Of a stretch of DNA of 64,000 bases, positions 9,457-18,614 are shown in pieces (position 1 is the first letter of the stretch; each line of letters begins with the position of its first letter). Position numbers and translations under genes: made by a program. Source of the DNA: JANNRA01 sp031401035. Lineage in GTDB: Bacteria > Desulfobacterota > Binatia > HRBIN30 > CADEER01. A model generated the notes under the pieces. That model did not search any database, was not told where the DNA came from, and worked only from the letters and a program-made list of their open reading frames with translations. The stretch is from contig JANNRA010000112.1 in assembly GCA_031401035.1 (NCBI GenBank), forward strand, positions 1 to 64,000. The letters run 5' to 3'.

Positions 9457-9631
9457 GATGCCTCTCTCCGTCGCGACCGCCGCCGCGAGGCTTGTCGTCG
9501 TCGAGAAAGGGCAGGGCCGCCGACTCGTCCCAGCGGCGCTTCTGGCGCGGGCTGAAGGCCCACACGCACAGGCCGATGAAGGCCAGCAGCAATACCGCGG
9601 TGCCGAGGCCGCTCAGCGTCGCGAGACTCAT
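9449..9631 (-). CDS. ccoQ: cbb3-type oxidase subunit CcoQ
   Basis: 60 residues: one transmembrane helix (GLGTAVLLLAFIGLCVWAF) followed by SPRQKRRWDESAALPFLDDD, the usual CcoQ tail. It stabilises the CcoNOP complex. Its ATG is two bases after the ccoO stop. Confidence 0.92.
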   Translation of the reverse strand: MSLATLSGLGTAVLLLAFIGLCVWAFSPRQKRRWDESAALPFLDDDKPRGGGRDGERHHD

Positions 9632-9633
9632 CG

Positions 9634-10251
9634 TCACTGCCTCCCTTTCAACGCCAGGCCGAGCTGCTGCAGGTAGGCGATCAACGCCTCCAGTTCGCTG
9701 CGTCCCTCGACCGCCGCCCTGGCGCCGTCGATCTGTTCGTCGCTGTAGGGCACGCCGACGATGCGCAGCACGCGCATCTTGTCTCCCGTGTCGGCACCGC
9801 TCAGGACGTTCTCGGCCAGCCACGGGAAGGCGGGCATGTTCGACTCGGGCACCAGATCGCGCGGGTTCATGAGGTGGATGCGGTGCCACTCGTCGGAGTA
9901 GCGGCCGCCGACACGCGCCAGGTCCGGTCCGGTGCGCTTCGAGCCGAACAGGAAGGGGTGGTCGTACACCGATTCGCCGGCCACGGAGTAGTGACCGTAG
10001 CGTTCGGTCTCGGCGCGCAGCGGCCGAATCATCTGCGTGTGGCAGACGTGACAGCCGTCGCGGATGTAGAGGTCGCGCCCCTCGAGCGCCAGGGCGTCGA
10101 GCGGCTGCACGCCCTCGACCGGCTCGCTGACCTCCGTGCCGGCGATCAGCGGCAGGATCTGCGCCAGTCCGGCGAAGCTGACGACGATGAAGATCAGGAT
10201 CCCCATGATGCCGATGTTGCGTTCGACGAGTGGCTGCTGCGTAACCGCCAT
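9634..10251 (-). CDS. ccoO: cbb3-type oxidase subunit II, monohaem CcoO
   Basis: 205 residues from the ATG at 10251. A single N-terminal helix (IMGILIFIVVSFAGLAQILP), a haem c site GCHVCHTQMIRPL, and the family segments ERYGHYSVAGESVYDHPFLF, GPDLARVGGRYSDEWH and NMPAFPWL are all present. A longer in-frame reading to 10344 would overlap the end of ccoN by about 70 bases. The shorter start leaves a normal 22-base gap with a GGAGGA-like site. Confidence 0.95.
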   Translation of the reverse strand: MAVTQQPLVERNIGIMGILIFIVVSFAGLAQILPLIAGTEVSEPVEGVQPLDALALEGRDLYIRDGCHVCHTQMIRPLRAETERYGHYSVAGESVYDHPFLFGSKRTGPDLARVGGRYSDEWHRIHLMNPRDLVPESNMPAFPWLAENVLSGADTGDKMRVLRIVGVPYSDEQIDGARAAVEGRSELEALIAYLQQLGLALKGRQ

Positions 10252-10273
10252 GCCCGGTTCCTCCTCCCTCGCC

Positions 10274-11728
10274 TCAGGCGACCGTGTGCACGGCGCCGGC
10301 CGGGCTCGGCACGCCGGCGGACTCGACGACACGGCTGCCGGCACGGATCGTCCGCGTCATGTTGTAGACCATCACCAGCATGCCGAGCAGGAAGACGACG
10401 CCGCCGCCGAGGCGGCCGACGTAGTAGGGGAAGGTCGCCTTAATGGACTCGACGAAGGTGTAGGTCAGCGTGCCGTCATCATTGACCGCGCGCCACATCA
10501 GGCCCTGCATCAGGCCGGCGATCCACATCGACGAGATGTAGAGCACGATGCCGATGGTCGAGAGCCAGAAGTGCAGGTTGATCAGCGGCACGCTGTACAT
10601 CTCCTTGCGGCCGTAAAGGCGCGGCACCAGCGAATAGAGGCAGCCCATGGAGATCAGGGCGACCCAGCCGAGGCTGCCGGAGTGCACGTGGCCGATGCCC
10701 CAGTCGGTGTTGTGGGTCAGCGCGTTGACGGTCTTCACCGACATCATCGGGCCCTCGAAGGTCGACATGCCGTAGAACGACAGCGCGACGATCATGAAGC
10801 GCAGGATCGGATCGGTGCGCAGCTTCTCCCAGGCGCCCGAGAGCGTCATGATGCCGTTGATCATGCCGCCCCACGACGGCGCCCAGAGGATGATCGAGAA
10901 GACCATGCCCAGCGTCTGCGCCCAGTCGGGCAGCGTGCTGTACAGGAGGTGATGCGGCCCGGCCCACATGTAGATGCCGATCAGGGCCCAGAAATGCACC
11001 ACCGACAGGCGGTACGAGTATACGGGGCGCCCGGCCTGTTTGGGCACGAAGTAGTACATCATGCCGAGAAAGCCGGCGGTGAGGAAGAAGCCGACGGCGT
11101 TGTGGGCATACCACCACTGCACCATCGCGTCGGTGGTGCCGGCGAAGATGGAGTACGACTTCAGCGGCGAGACCGGGATCGCCAGGCTGTTGACGATGTG
11201 CAGCAGCGCCACGGTGATGATGAAGGCGCCGTAGAACCAGTTGGCGACGTAGATGTGCTGGACGCGGCGTTTGGCGATGGTGCCGAAGAAGACCACCGCG
11301 AAGCACACCCAGACGACGGCGATCATGATGTCGATCGGCCACTCGAGCTCGGCGTACTCCTTCGACGTGGTGTAGCCGAGCGGCAGCGTGATCGCCGCCG
11401 CGACGATGATCAGTTGCCAGCCCCAGAAGGTGAAGCCGGCGAGGCGCGGCAGGAACAGCGGCGTCGCGCAGGTGCGCTGCACGACGTAGTAGGCGGTGGC
11501 GAAGAGGGTCGAGCCGCCGAAGGCGAAGATGACCGCGTTGGTGTGCAGCGGCCGCAGCCGCGGGTAGGTCAGCCAGGCGATGTCGGGATTCAGCTCCGGC
11601 CAGGTGAGCTGCGCCGCCAGGATGACCCCGACCAGCATGCCGACCACCCCCCACACCAGGGTCATGATCGCGAACTGCCGGACGACCCGATAATCGTAGG
11701 GCTCCGTCCGCACCTGCCCATCACCCAT
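10274..11728 (-). CDS. ccoN: cbb3-type cytochrome c oxidase subunit I, CcoN
   Basis: 484 residues from the ATG at 11728, which has a strong GGGAGGA site eight bases upstream. It is a twelve-helix haem-copper oxidase catalytic subunit. Haem and copper ligand contexts are seen in YAHNAVGFFLTAGFLG, WAGPHHLLYSTLPDW and HVHSGSLGWV. This is the terminal, high-affinity O2-reducing, proton-pumping enzyme of the inner membrane. It is the first gene of the operon ccoNOQP-GHIS-safE reading toward lower coordinates. Confidence 0.96.
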   Translation of the reverse strand: MGDGQVRTEPYDYRVVRQFAIMTLVWGVVGMLVGVILAAQLTWPELNPDIAWLTYPRLRPLHTNAVIFAFGGSTLFATAYYVVQRTCATPLFLPRLAGFTFWGWQLIIVAAAITLPLGYTTSKEYAELEWPIDIMIAVVWVCFAVVFFGTIAKRRVQHIYVANWFYGAFIITVALLHIVNSLAIPVSPLKSYSIFAGTTDAMVQWWYAHNAVGFFLTAGFLGMMYYFVPKQAGRPVYSYRLSVVHFWALIGIYMWAGPHHLLYSTLPDWAQTLGMVFSIILWAPSWGGMINGIMTLSGAWEKLRTDPILRFMIVALSFYGMSTFEGPMMSVKTVNALTHNTDWGIGHVHSGSLGWVALISMGCLYSLVPRLYGRKEMYSVPLINLHFWLSTIGIVLYISSMWIAGLMQGLMWRAVNDDGTLTYTFVESIKATFPYYVGRLGGGVVFLLGMLVMVYNMTRTIRAGSRVVESAGVPSPAGAVHTVA

Positions 11729-11779
11729 AGCTGTCCTCCCGTTCCGAGCCCGCCGCGCTCGATCGGCGAGCGCATTCCC

Positions 11780-11792
11780 GCAAACCGTTTGC
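11780..11792. promoter_or_regulatory. 13-base perfect palindrome upstream of ccoN
   Basis: GCAAACCGTTTGC has perfect 6-base arms around one base and lies 51 bases before the ccoN start. It is not the TTGAT-N4-ATCAA of Anr/Fnr, which commonly controls ccoN. It could be an operator for another regulator, or chance. Confidence 0.3.
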
Positions 11793-11930
11793 AGACGGCG
11801 TGCCGAGGGACGGGCGAACGGGATCAACGCGCCCAGCCACCATCCCGTCGCGGCGCCGGGAAAATCGGGCGGGCGATTCCCGAAAGTTGGAGACGCGGCC
11901 GGGGGACGAGTCCTGGCGGTCTGCCGGGGC

Positions 11931-13271
11931 TCAGGACTGGGCCGCCAGGACCTCGGCTGCGGCGCGCTGGCCCGACTGGACGGCGCCTTCCATGTACCCG
12001 ATCCACTCTGTCGCCGTTTCCGTGCCGGCGAAGTGCAGGCACCCGACGGGTTGGCGCAGCGTCGTCGCGGCGCTGCTGAGGACGCCCGCCGCCGGGCTCG
12101 ACACCGGGCAGCCGCCGGACCACGGCTCGGCGCTCCAGTCGAGCTCGTGATAACCGACCGGCGTCGCCGCCTCGGCGCCGAACCAGCGCGTCAGCGCTGC
12201 CACCACCGCTGCCTGGCGACTCGCGGCGTCGCGCCCCGACCAGCGCCGCGCCGCCGCACCGACGACGAAGCAGACCAACGCCGAGATGCGCCCGTCATGG
12301 CTGCAGTTGTCATAGGTGACCGAGATCGGGTCGCCGTCGCTGACCACTTCACCCGACCAACCGGCGGCGCGCCAGAACGGCCGCGCGTAGCGCACCAGGC
12401 ACTTGATCGTCGCGCCCATCGGCCACCGTTGCAGCAACTGGTCGCGCGCCGGCGGCAGCGCCGGGTCGAAACGGATGGCGCGCAGCAGCGCCGGCGGCAC
12501 GGCGAGGACGACGCGGCGTGCGGTCAGCAACTCGCCGTCGGTGTGCACGGTCGCGCCGGCGCCGCCCCATTCGACCCTGCGCACCGGCGCGGCCAGGCGC
12601 AGCGCGTCGCCGAGGCGCGCCGCCAGCCCGTCCGAGAGGCCCTGGGCGCCGCCGACCAGGCGTTGCTCCTGCGCCGCCCCCGCCACTTCGACCAGCTGCT
12701 CGAAGCCGCCGCCGGCCTGGCAGTAGGCGAGAAACCACAACGCCGAGACCTCGGCTGGCTCGGCGCCGAAGACGACACGAAAGGCGGCGTCGAAGACGCC
12801 GCGGGCCGCGCTGCTGTGCATCAGGCGCCGCTTCCAGGCCTCCACCGAGAGCGCGTCGAGGCGCTGCGCGGCGCGCGCCAGGTGCGGCGAGGCCGGATCG
12901 ATGCGGGCGCGCTGCCAGTCGAGGCGTCGGCGGGCCAACTCCAGATCGAACAGGCCGCGCAGCGGTAGCGAGGGGATGGTGGCGGTGTAGGTCGACGCGC
13001 GGCCGCCGACCTCGAGTAGCTTGCGGCCGTGGTGGTGGGTCGGAAAGGTCGTCAGTCCGAGCTCGCGCGCCAGCGCGACCACGCGGTGTTGCGTCGGCCC
13101 GATCCATTGTCCGCCGAGGTCGATGCGGCCGCCGTCGATGGCGGTCGAGTAGGTGCGGCCGCCGACGCGCGGGCGGGCCTCGACGACGGCGATGCGCTGG
13201 GCGGCGCGATGCAGGGCCGTCGCCGCCGCGAGGCCGGCGAGGCCTGCGCCGACGATGACAGCGTCGAGCAC
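11931..13271 (-). CDS. flavin monoamine oxidase family protein
   Basis: 446 residues. The N-terminal FAD Rossmann motif is VIVGAGLAGLAAATAL with VVEARPRVGGRTYS. The family segment GGQWIGPTQHRVVALARELGL follows. The C-terminal FAD-binding motif is HFAGTETATEWIGYMEGAV. It would oxidise an amine to aldehyde/ketone plus ammonia and H2O2; the substrate is unknown. No signal peptide is visible. The 200 bases before ccoN separate it from the oxidase operon, although both run on the minus strand. Confidence 0.9.
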   Translation of the reverse strand: MLDAVIVGAGLAGLAAATALHRAAQRIAVVEARPRVGGRTYSTAIDGGRIDLGGQWIGPTQHRVVALARELGLTTFPTHHHGRKLLEVGGRASTYTATIPSLPLRGLFDLELARRRLDWQRARIDPASPHLARAAQRLDALSVEAWKRRLMHSSAARGVFDAAFRVVFGAEPAEVSALWFLAYCQAGGGFEQLVEVAGAAQEQRLVGGAQGLSDGLAARLGDALRLAAPVRRVEWGGAGATVHTDGELLTARRVVLAVPPALLRAIRFDPALPPARDQLLQRWPMGATIKCLVRYARPFWRAAGWSGEVVSDGDPISVTYDNCSHDGRISALVCFVVGAAARRWSGRDAASRQAAVVAALTRWFGAEAATPVGYHELDWSAEPWSGGCPVSSPAAGVLSSAATTLRQPVGCLHFAGTETATEWIGYMEGAVQSGQRAAAEVLAAQS

Positions 13272-13291
13272 GGCTGGGGGGCGTGAACTTC

Positions 13292-15934
13292 TTACGGTTC
13301 CGTCACCCAGAAGTTGCCGAACAGGATGAACATCTCATCCTCGGTGCGGAAGCCGCCGGTGACCGGGCAGGCGTCGCAATCACCGTCGCCGGCGCCGGGG
13401 CTCGATTCGCAGGCGGCGTCGTTACCGTTGCACAACTGGCCCTGCTTGGCGCCGCCGATGCACTGCGTCTTGTTCACCGCGCACGGCCCGCCGACGGCGA
13501 AGGCGTTGAAGATGACGCCGGCCGGCGGCGAGGTCGAGCGGCGCTTCACCGTCTGCGGCTCGGTGGAGCCGTTGTCGTAGTGGCCGCAGTAGGTGAAGGT
13601 GCGGTCGTAGTTCGCCGCGTCGCCGTCGAGCTCGATCGGCGGGTCGAAGCGCAGGACAACCGGGTCGTTGTACACGTAGTTGGCGTAGAGCAGGGCGTCC
13701 TGCGGGTCGCGTCCGCCGCCGTCGAGGCAGGCCGAGGCCGGGCAGGTCGCCGGCTCCTGCGGATTGCACGCCTTGCCGCCGTTGCTGCCGCCGGCGCAGG
13801 TGAAGCGACCGCGGTACACCTGGAAGCGCTTGCCGTGCCGATGCATATGGCCGCTGAGCTCGAAGACGTGCGCGGTCTGGCCCGGCAGAAGCAGGGAGTC
13901 GTCGCCGAACATCGTACTCGGCGGGCCGAACTCGTGCAGGTTGCAGGTCTCCATGTCCGTGAACGGGGCCAACTCGACCTGCGGGAAGGGCGGGAAGTTC
14001 TCGTTCCAGAAGATGCGGCTGGTGTCGAAGATCTGCTCCTGGACGAAGTCCTGCTCGTCGGGCTCGGGGAACAGGATGTTGACCCAGGCCTCCAGCGTGC
14101 CCGCCTGGCGGGTCAGGTTGAAGGCATGCGAGTTCCACAGAATGACGCCCTTGACCGGCATCTCGTCGTAGACCGTCGAGGGGAAGCGGAAGTGCGCCGT
14201 CGTCTCCTGGGCGAAGGCGAAGCCACCGCTGCCGAGCGAGCCGAAGCCCTCGACCGGGCCGAAGCCGATGCAGGCGATGGTCGTCGAATCCGGATCGGTG
14301 GCGCACTGCCCGGCGCCGCAGAAGGGAATGTCGAGCGGGTTGCACGCCTGACCAGCGCGGGCGCCGCCCTTGCAGCTGTATGGGCCCCAGCGCGGATCGT
14401 CGGCGGCGGCGGTGCCGCGGAAGATGTCGACGATCAGGTGGTGGCTGAGCGGGTCCTGGCGCACCTCGACGCTCTTGTAGCGGAATGTCTTGCCGTCCGG
14501 ACTGAGCAGCGAGGCCGGAATCTGGCCGGTGAAATCGTAGTAGCTGGAGTAGCAGACCTCGGTCTCGCTCTTGCTGGCCAGGGTGTACGCCGGCATGTGC
14601 ATCTGCACGCCCTTGCCGGCCGGCGGCGGTTCGAGCGGGTCGATCTTCACCGGCAGCGGTTCGGGCACGCAGGCGTCGAGGAGGGCCGCGGCCTGCGGCA
14701 GGTTGGCGTCGCGCGCCGCGCCGCCGGTTTCGATCCAGATGCCGAGGGCCTCGAGCTCGTCTTCGGTGAGCGTGTCGGCGCGGAGCGGCATCGGGCTGCC
14801 GACCGGCGCATCGTAGTCGTCGGGCCGCGTCTTGGCGGCCAGCTTGAGCCACAGCAGGCTGAAGTCCTTGCTGCCCGGTTCGACGCGGCGCAACGGCGAG
14901 TTGGCGCCGACGACGTCGTTGATGTTGGCGTAGGAGGCGCCGGCGCGCAGGTCGAGGTCGCCGAGCTTGGCGGCGCCGTGGCAGGCGTCGATGCTGCAGC
15001 CGCGGTTGTCGAAGATGGCCTTCTGGATCAGATCGTAGGTGGTCGGGAAGACGTCGCACTCGGTCTTGACGCAATCGGCCCGGCAGCCGTCGCCGTCGTA
15101 GTCGTTGCCGTCGTCGCACTCCTCGACCGGCAGCACCTGCATGCCGTCGCCGCACTCGGCGGGCGGGCAGACGACGGCGTTCTGTACGTAGGTCTCCTGC
15201 GCCAGGCAGTCGGCGCGGCCGGCGATGCGGCCGAGGACCTCGTCAAGGTCGCGTCCGTAGGTTTCCGCGAACAAGTCGCCCGGGCAGGCAGCGGCGATGC
15301 GTGCCTGTAACAGCTCCTCGGCGCGCGCGATGGCGCGGCCGCTGCGCTCGACGAGGCTGGTCTTCTGCGCCGGCGTCAGCACGGTCGAGGCAATGGCGTC
15401 GAGGGCGCGCTGGCGAGCGCGTACAGCGTAGCGCAGCAGCGAGCCGGCGGCGCGGCCGGTGACGTCGATGCAGGTCTGCGCGTCGCCGGTCATCGCGGCG
15501 ATGGTGCCGCCGAGCATCGCCGGCCCGTAGGCGGCGGTGACCGCCGCGGTGTCGAGCTGGCGGCAGACGTCGATGACGTCGGTCTGCGCGTCGCCGAGGT
15601 CGACGTAGCGCAGGGTCTGCAACTGGCCGGCGGCGCAGTTGTCCGCGACCATGTCGCGGGCGCGCTCGCGCGCCGACTGAATCTTGGCGTCGCGCGTCGC
15701 CTCGTCGCACGGCGCGCCGCGCAGTTGCGCGGCGCTGCAGGTCGTCCGCGCCGCCAGGGCGCGGCTGGCGCACAGCGAGGCGGCGCGCGAGATCGCCCGC
15801 TGGCAGCGCGCCGTGTCGGGATTGAACCCGCCCCACACCGCCAGGTCCGCCGGTGCCCCGTGCGCGTATGCGCTCGCGGCCGTCAACAGCACGGCGATGA
15901 GGATCCCCCAAGTCGTCTTCGTTCGATGCACCAC
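13292..15934 (-). CDS. secreted multidomain protein: cytochrome c-like domain plus PHM/DBH-type copper monooxygenase
   Basis: 880 residues from a GTG at 15934 (a G-rich site precedes it; GTG at 15931 is equally possible). A signal peptide covers residues 1-25. Residues ~30-255 are helical with paired cysteines. Residues ~256-293 are a Cys-rich myxococcal-type repeat (CDDGNDYDGDGCRADC). Residues ~313-405 look like a degenerate c-type haem domain (CSIDACHG). From ~430 on is a copper type II ascorbate-dependent monooxygenase-like fold. It shows all six copper ligands of peptidylglycine monooxygenase in order: HH (498-499), NSH (603), HMH (696/698) and the Met in TEDEM (868). Three Cys-rich loops of the form C-x-GG-x3-G-x2-CN (521, 713, 825) interrupt the fold. 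Function is unknown; a periplasmic hydroxylase fed electrons by its own haem domain is inference. Confidence 0.8.
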   Translation of the reverse strand: MVHRTKTTWGILIAVLLTAASAYAHGAPADLAVWGGFNPDTARCQRAISRAASLCASRALAARTTCSAAQLRGAPCDEATRDAKIQSARERARDMVADNCAAGQLQTLRYVDLGDAQTDVIDVCRQLDTAAVTAAYGPAMLGGTIAAMTGDAQTCIDVTGRAAGSLLRYAVRARQRALDAIASTVLTPAQKTSLVERSGRAIARAEELLQARIAAACPGDLFAETYGRDLDEVLGRIAGRADCLAQETYVQNAVVCPPAECGDGMQVLPVEECDDGNDYDGDGCRADCVKTECDVFPTTYDLIQKAIFDNRGCSIDACHGAAKLGDLDLRAGASYANINDVVGANSPLRRVEPGSKDFSLLWLKLAAKTRPDDYDAPVGSPMPLRADTLTEDELEALGIWIETGGAARDANLPQAAALLDACVPEPLPVKIDPLEPPPAGKGVQMHMPAYTLASKSETEVCYSSYYDFTGQIPASLLSPDGKTFRYKSVEVRQDPLSHHLIVDIFRGTAAADDPRWGPYSCKGGARAGQACNPLDIPFCGAGQCATDPDSTTIACIGFGPVEGFGSLGSGGFAFAQETTAHFRFPSTVYDEMPVKGVILWNSHAFNLTRQAGTLEAWVNILFPEPDEQDFVQEQIFDTSRIFWNENFPPFPQVELAPFTDMETCNLHEFGPPSTMFGDDSLLLPGQTAHVFELSGHMHRHGKRFQVYRGRFTCAGGSNGGKACNPQEPATCPASACLDGGGRDPQDALLYANYVYNDPVVLRFDPPIELDGDAANYDRTFTYCGHYDNGSTEPQTVKRRSTSPPAGVIFNAFAVGGPCAVNKTQCIGGAKQGQLCNGNDAACESSPGAGDGDCDACPVTGGFRTEDEMFILFGNFWVTEP

Positions 15935-16080
15935 GCCTACCCCCGTGAAACGTTGTATCGGGGCGCAACCGCTAAGGAAAGGCGGCAGGCGCTCAGCGGC
16001 CGAAATCGCCGCCCTCCAGTCGCCGGCGGCTGCAAATCGGCGCTGGAGCAGGGCGTCATGCTGTGCCACCCTGGCGCGCC

Positions 16081-17640
16081 ATGGCCGACGCGTCCGTGGA
16101 TGTCCTGATCGCCGGGGCCGGGCCCGTGGGGCTGACCCTGGGCGGACTGCTGGCCCGCCGCGGCCTGCGCTGCGCCGTCGTCGACCGCGCCGCGGCGCGC
16201 ACCGATAAGTCGAAGGCCCTGGTCGTCTGGCCGCGCACGCTGGAACTGCTGGCGGCCGCCGGCATTGAGGCGGCGTTCCTCGGCGCCGGCAGCAAGGCGG
16301 GCGGCGGGCGCCTGTTCGGGCGCCGCCGCCAACTGGCCTGGCTCGACTTCTCGCGCAGCGGCGCGGCGTACCCGTTCAGCCTGATGATCCCGCAGAGCGA
16401 GACCGAGCGCCTGCTCGAAGTCGAGGCGCAGGCGGCGGGGGTGGAACTGCAGCGCCAGACGGAGCTGCTGCGCTTTGCCGCCGCCGCCGACGGCGTCGAG
16501 GTGACGCTGCGCGGCGGCGCCGGCGGCGAGCGGGTGGTGCGCTGCGGGTGGCTGGTCGGCTGCGACGGCGCGCACAGCGCGGTGCGGCACGGGTTGGGCC
16601 TCGCCTTTGCGGGCAGCGCGGAGAACAACGACTGGTTCCTGGCCGACGTGCACGTCGACGGCGTCCTGCCGCGCGACGAGGTGAGCCTCTTCCTGCATCC
16701 CGACGGCGTGCTCGCCTGCTTTCCCATTCCGCCCGATCGCTTCCGCGTCCTCGGCGACCTCGGCGCGGCGCAAGGCGAGCATCCGCGCGATCCGACCCTC
16801 GCCGACGTGCAGGCGTTGCTCGAGCGCCGCGGCCCGGGCCGTCTGACGGCACACGACCCGGTCTGGCTGGCTGGCTTCCGCATCAATGACCGGCAGGTCC
16901 CGTCGTATCGCCGCGGCCGCGTCCTGCTGGCCGGCGATGCCGCGCACATTCACAGTCCGGCCGGCGGACAGGGGATGAACACCGGCATGCACGACGCCTT
17001 CAATCTCGCCTGGAAGCTGGCACTGGTGCAGCAGGGGCGGGCCCGCGTCGAACTGATCGACAGCTACGACGCCGAGCGCCACCCGGTCGGCGCCCTCGTC
17101 GTGCGCGGCGCCGGCGCGCTGACGCGCCTGGCGACCATTCACAGCGCCGCCGGGCAGCGCCTGCGCGACGCCTTGGTGTCGCGGGCGTACTCGGTGCGGG
17201 CGCTGAGCGATCTGGTGGTCGGGGTGCTCACCGAAGTGGCGATCCACTATCGCGGCTCGCGCCTGTCGCGCGACGAGCGGCCGGTGCTGACCCGCTTGCG
17301 GGCGCGGCATGGCGGGGTGCGCGCCGGCGAGCGGGCGCCGGATGCGGCGGTGGACGATGCGGCGGGCGGCGCCACATCGCTCTTCGCGCTGCTGCGCGGC
17401 GGTCGGCACGTGCTGCTGCTGTCGGCGGACGCGCAGGCGGGACTGGCCGAGGCGGTGCAGCGCGCCTACCCGGACCTGGTCGACTGCGCGCGGCTGCGCG
17501 ACCGACCGGCGCCCTACGCCACGCGCTCCGCGACGGCGATCCTGGTGCGGCCCGACGGCTACATCGGCTACCTCGGCGCGCCGGCAGTGGCGGCACGTGT
17601 CGTCGCCCACCTGGGCGCCTATCTGATCCCCTCACCCTGA
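16081..17640 (+). CDS. FAD-dependent aromatic hydroxylase-like monooxygenase (PheA/TfdB family)
   Basis: 519 residues from the ATG at 16081. An in-frame ATG at 16063 adds six residues before the conserved DVLIAGAGPVGLTLGGLLARRG. The FAD dinucleotide motif, the middle DG motif (GCDGAHSAVRH) and the GD motif GDAAHIHSPAGGQGMNTG are all clear. A thioredoxin-fold C-terminal domain typical of PheA/TfdB proteins ends the protein (TAILVRPDGYIGYLG). It would hydroxylate an aromatic or polyketide substrate with NAD(P)H and O2. The last codons (SP stop) lie inside the 17628-17673 palindrome. It is divergent from the copper monooxygenase gene. Confidence 0.9.
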   Translation: MADASVDVLIAGAGPVGLTLGGLLARRGLRCAVVDRAAARTDKSKALVVWPRTLELLAAAGIEAAFLGAGSKAGGGRLFGRRRQLAWLDFSRSGAAYPFSLMIPQSETERLLEVEAQAAGVELQRQTELLRFAAAADGVEVTLRGGAGGERVVRCGWLVGCDGAHSAVRHGLGLAFAGSAENNDWFLADVHVDGVLPRDEVSLFLHPDGVLACFPIPPDRFRVLGDLGAAQGEHPRDPTLADVQALLERRGPGRLTAHDPVWLAGFRINDRQVPSYRRGRVLLAGDAAHIHSPAGGQGMNTGMHDAFNLAWKLALVQQGRARVELIDSYDAERHPVGALVVRGAGALTRLATIHSAAGQRLRDALVSRAYSVRALSDLVVGVLTEVAIHYRGSRLSRDERPVLTRLRARHGGVRAGERAPDAAVDDAAGGATSLFALLRGGRHVLLLSADAQAGLAEAVQRAYPDLVDCARLRDRPAPYATRSATAILVRPDGYIGYLGAPAVAARVVAHLGAYLIPSP

Positions 17641-17673
17641 CCCTCTCCGCAGGGAGAGGGTCAGGGTGAGGGG
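17628..17673. repeat. type C palindrome, perfect 21-base stem, at a gene end
   Basis: The arms CCCCTCACCCTGACCCTCTCC (17628-17648) and their exact complement (17653-17673) are separated by the loop GCAG. It can act as a transcription stop. The stop codon of the upstream monooxygenase is within the left arm. Related copies are at 38262-38377 and 39164-39197. Confidence 0.9.
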
Positions 17674-17736
17674 GTGCACACGCCGATCCCCCGGGGGCGT
17701 GTCAGGTCCTCGCCTCCCGAGCCCGTCCGCGCCCCC

Positions 17737-18411
17737 TCACGGGGCCGGCGGCGCCAGCGCCGCCATGTCGCGGCGGAAGGCCTGCATCGCCGCTGCGAAG
17801 GACCGCGCCGCCATCTCGCGCCGCGTCTCCTCGCTGTCGGCGCGCAGCTTGTCGAGCGTCTCCCGCACCTCGCCGGCGTAGGTGCGCGTCTCGCGGCTGC
17901 CGTGGCGCGCATCGACGATGGTGGCCTGGAGCTCGGTGCGCCCGTAGACCTCGGTGTCGGTGAGGCCGTACGCGATGCCGCCGATGGCGCCGGCGACGAC
18001 GGCGATGGCGACCGCGGTGGCGACGACCTGTTCGTGGTCCGGTTGGACCCAGTGCAACTCATCGAGTGACGGCTGCACCAGCACGTCGATGCCCTGCGTC
18101 CGCAGCGCCTCCAGTGGCGGCGACGCGACACAGGCGGGCAGTGCCTCGACGCGCGCGAAGGCGCCGCTGGCGAGCATCTCGTGCCGCATGGCGGCGCTGA
18201 CCGCGACGTTGACGTCGCCCTCGTATACGTCGCCGATGCTGCGGTCGGCGCGGCGATCGCACACCGCGTGCAGGGCGCCGACCAGCGATCCCGCGCCGCT
18301 ATCGCTCGGCACGGCCGCCTGCGGATAGGAAAACGGCAGGCGGCTTACGCAGCCGACCAGACAGAGGCTCGCCGCCATCGCCGCGAGCCCGTTTCCGACC
18401 ATTCGTCGCAT
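17737..18411 (-). CDS. lipoprotein of unknown function
   Basis: 224 residues from the ATG at 18411. A lipobox (LCLVGC) ends the signal sequence at about residue 21. The middle shows TQGIDVLVQPSLDELHWVQPD and then a Gly/Ala-rich hydrophobic helix (VVATAVAIAVVAGAIGGIAYGL). The C-terminal third is charged and helical (ETRREMAARSFAAAMQAF). It resembles envelope lipoproteins that precede or accompany export systems but matches no family I can name. It stands alone between the FAD hydroxylase and the hydrolase pair. Confidence 0.75.
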   Translation of the reverse strand: MRRMVGNGLAAMAASLCLVGCVSRLPFSYPQAAVPSDSGAGSLVGALHAVCDRRADRSIGDVYEGDVNVAVSAAMRHEMLASGAFARVEALPACVASPPLEALRTQGIDVLVQPSLDELHWVQPDHEQVVATAVAIAVVAGAIGGIAYGLTDTEVYGRTELQATIVDARHGSRETRTYAGEVRETLDKLRADSEETRREMAARSFAAAMQAFRRDMAALAPPAP

Positions 18412-18614
18412 CGCTCGTCCCTCCCGCCGGCCCGCTAGCGCGCGCGACCTTGACGGCGCAATGACTGCCGCGCACCGATTCGACGCCCAGGACTGGACGC
18501 CGACGACGCGGTCGTGTTCGCGACTCGTCCCCGGACGGCGCCCCGTCCCGGCCGCTCTTCGCACGGCCGTGCAGGTGCGTTGAAGGGGTCGTGGGGGGCG
18601 GCTAGGCTCCGCCG

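Noticed and set aside
15935..16069. Longer start (ATG 16069) for the copper monooxygenase-like protein
   Set aside because: It would bury the signal peptide 45 residues inside and overlap into the divergent monooxygenase gene; GTG 15934 places the signal peptide at the N-terminus.
17628..17673. Attachment site or IS end
   Set aside because: The same palindrome type recurs at other gene ends without a transposase or target duplication; a dispersed repeat/terminator explains it better.
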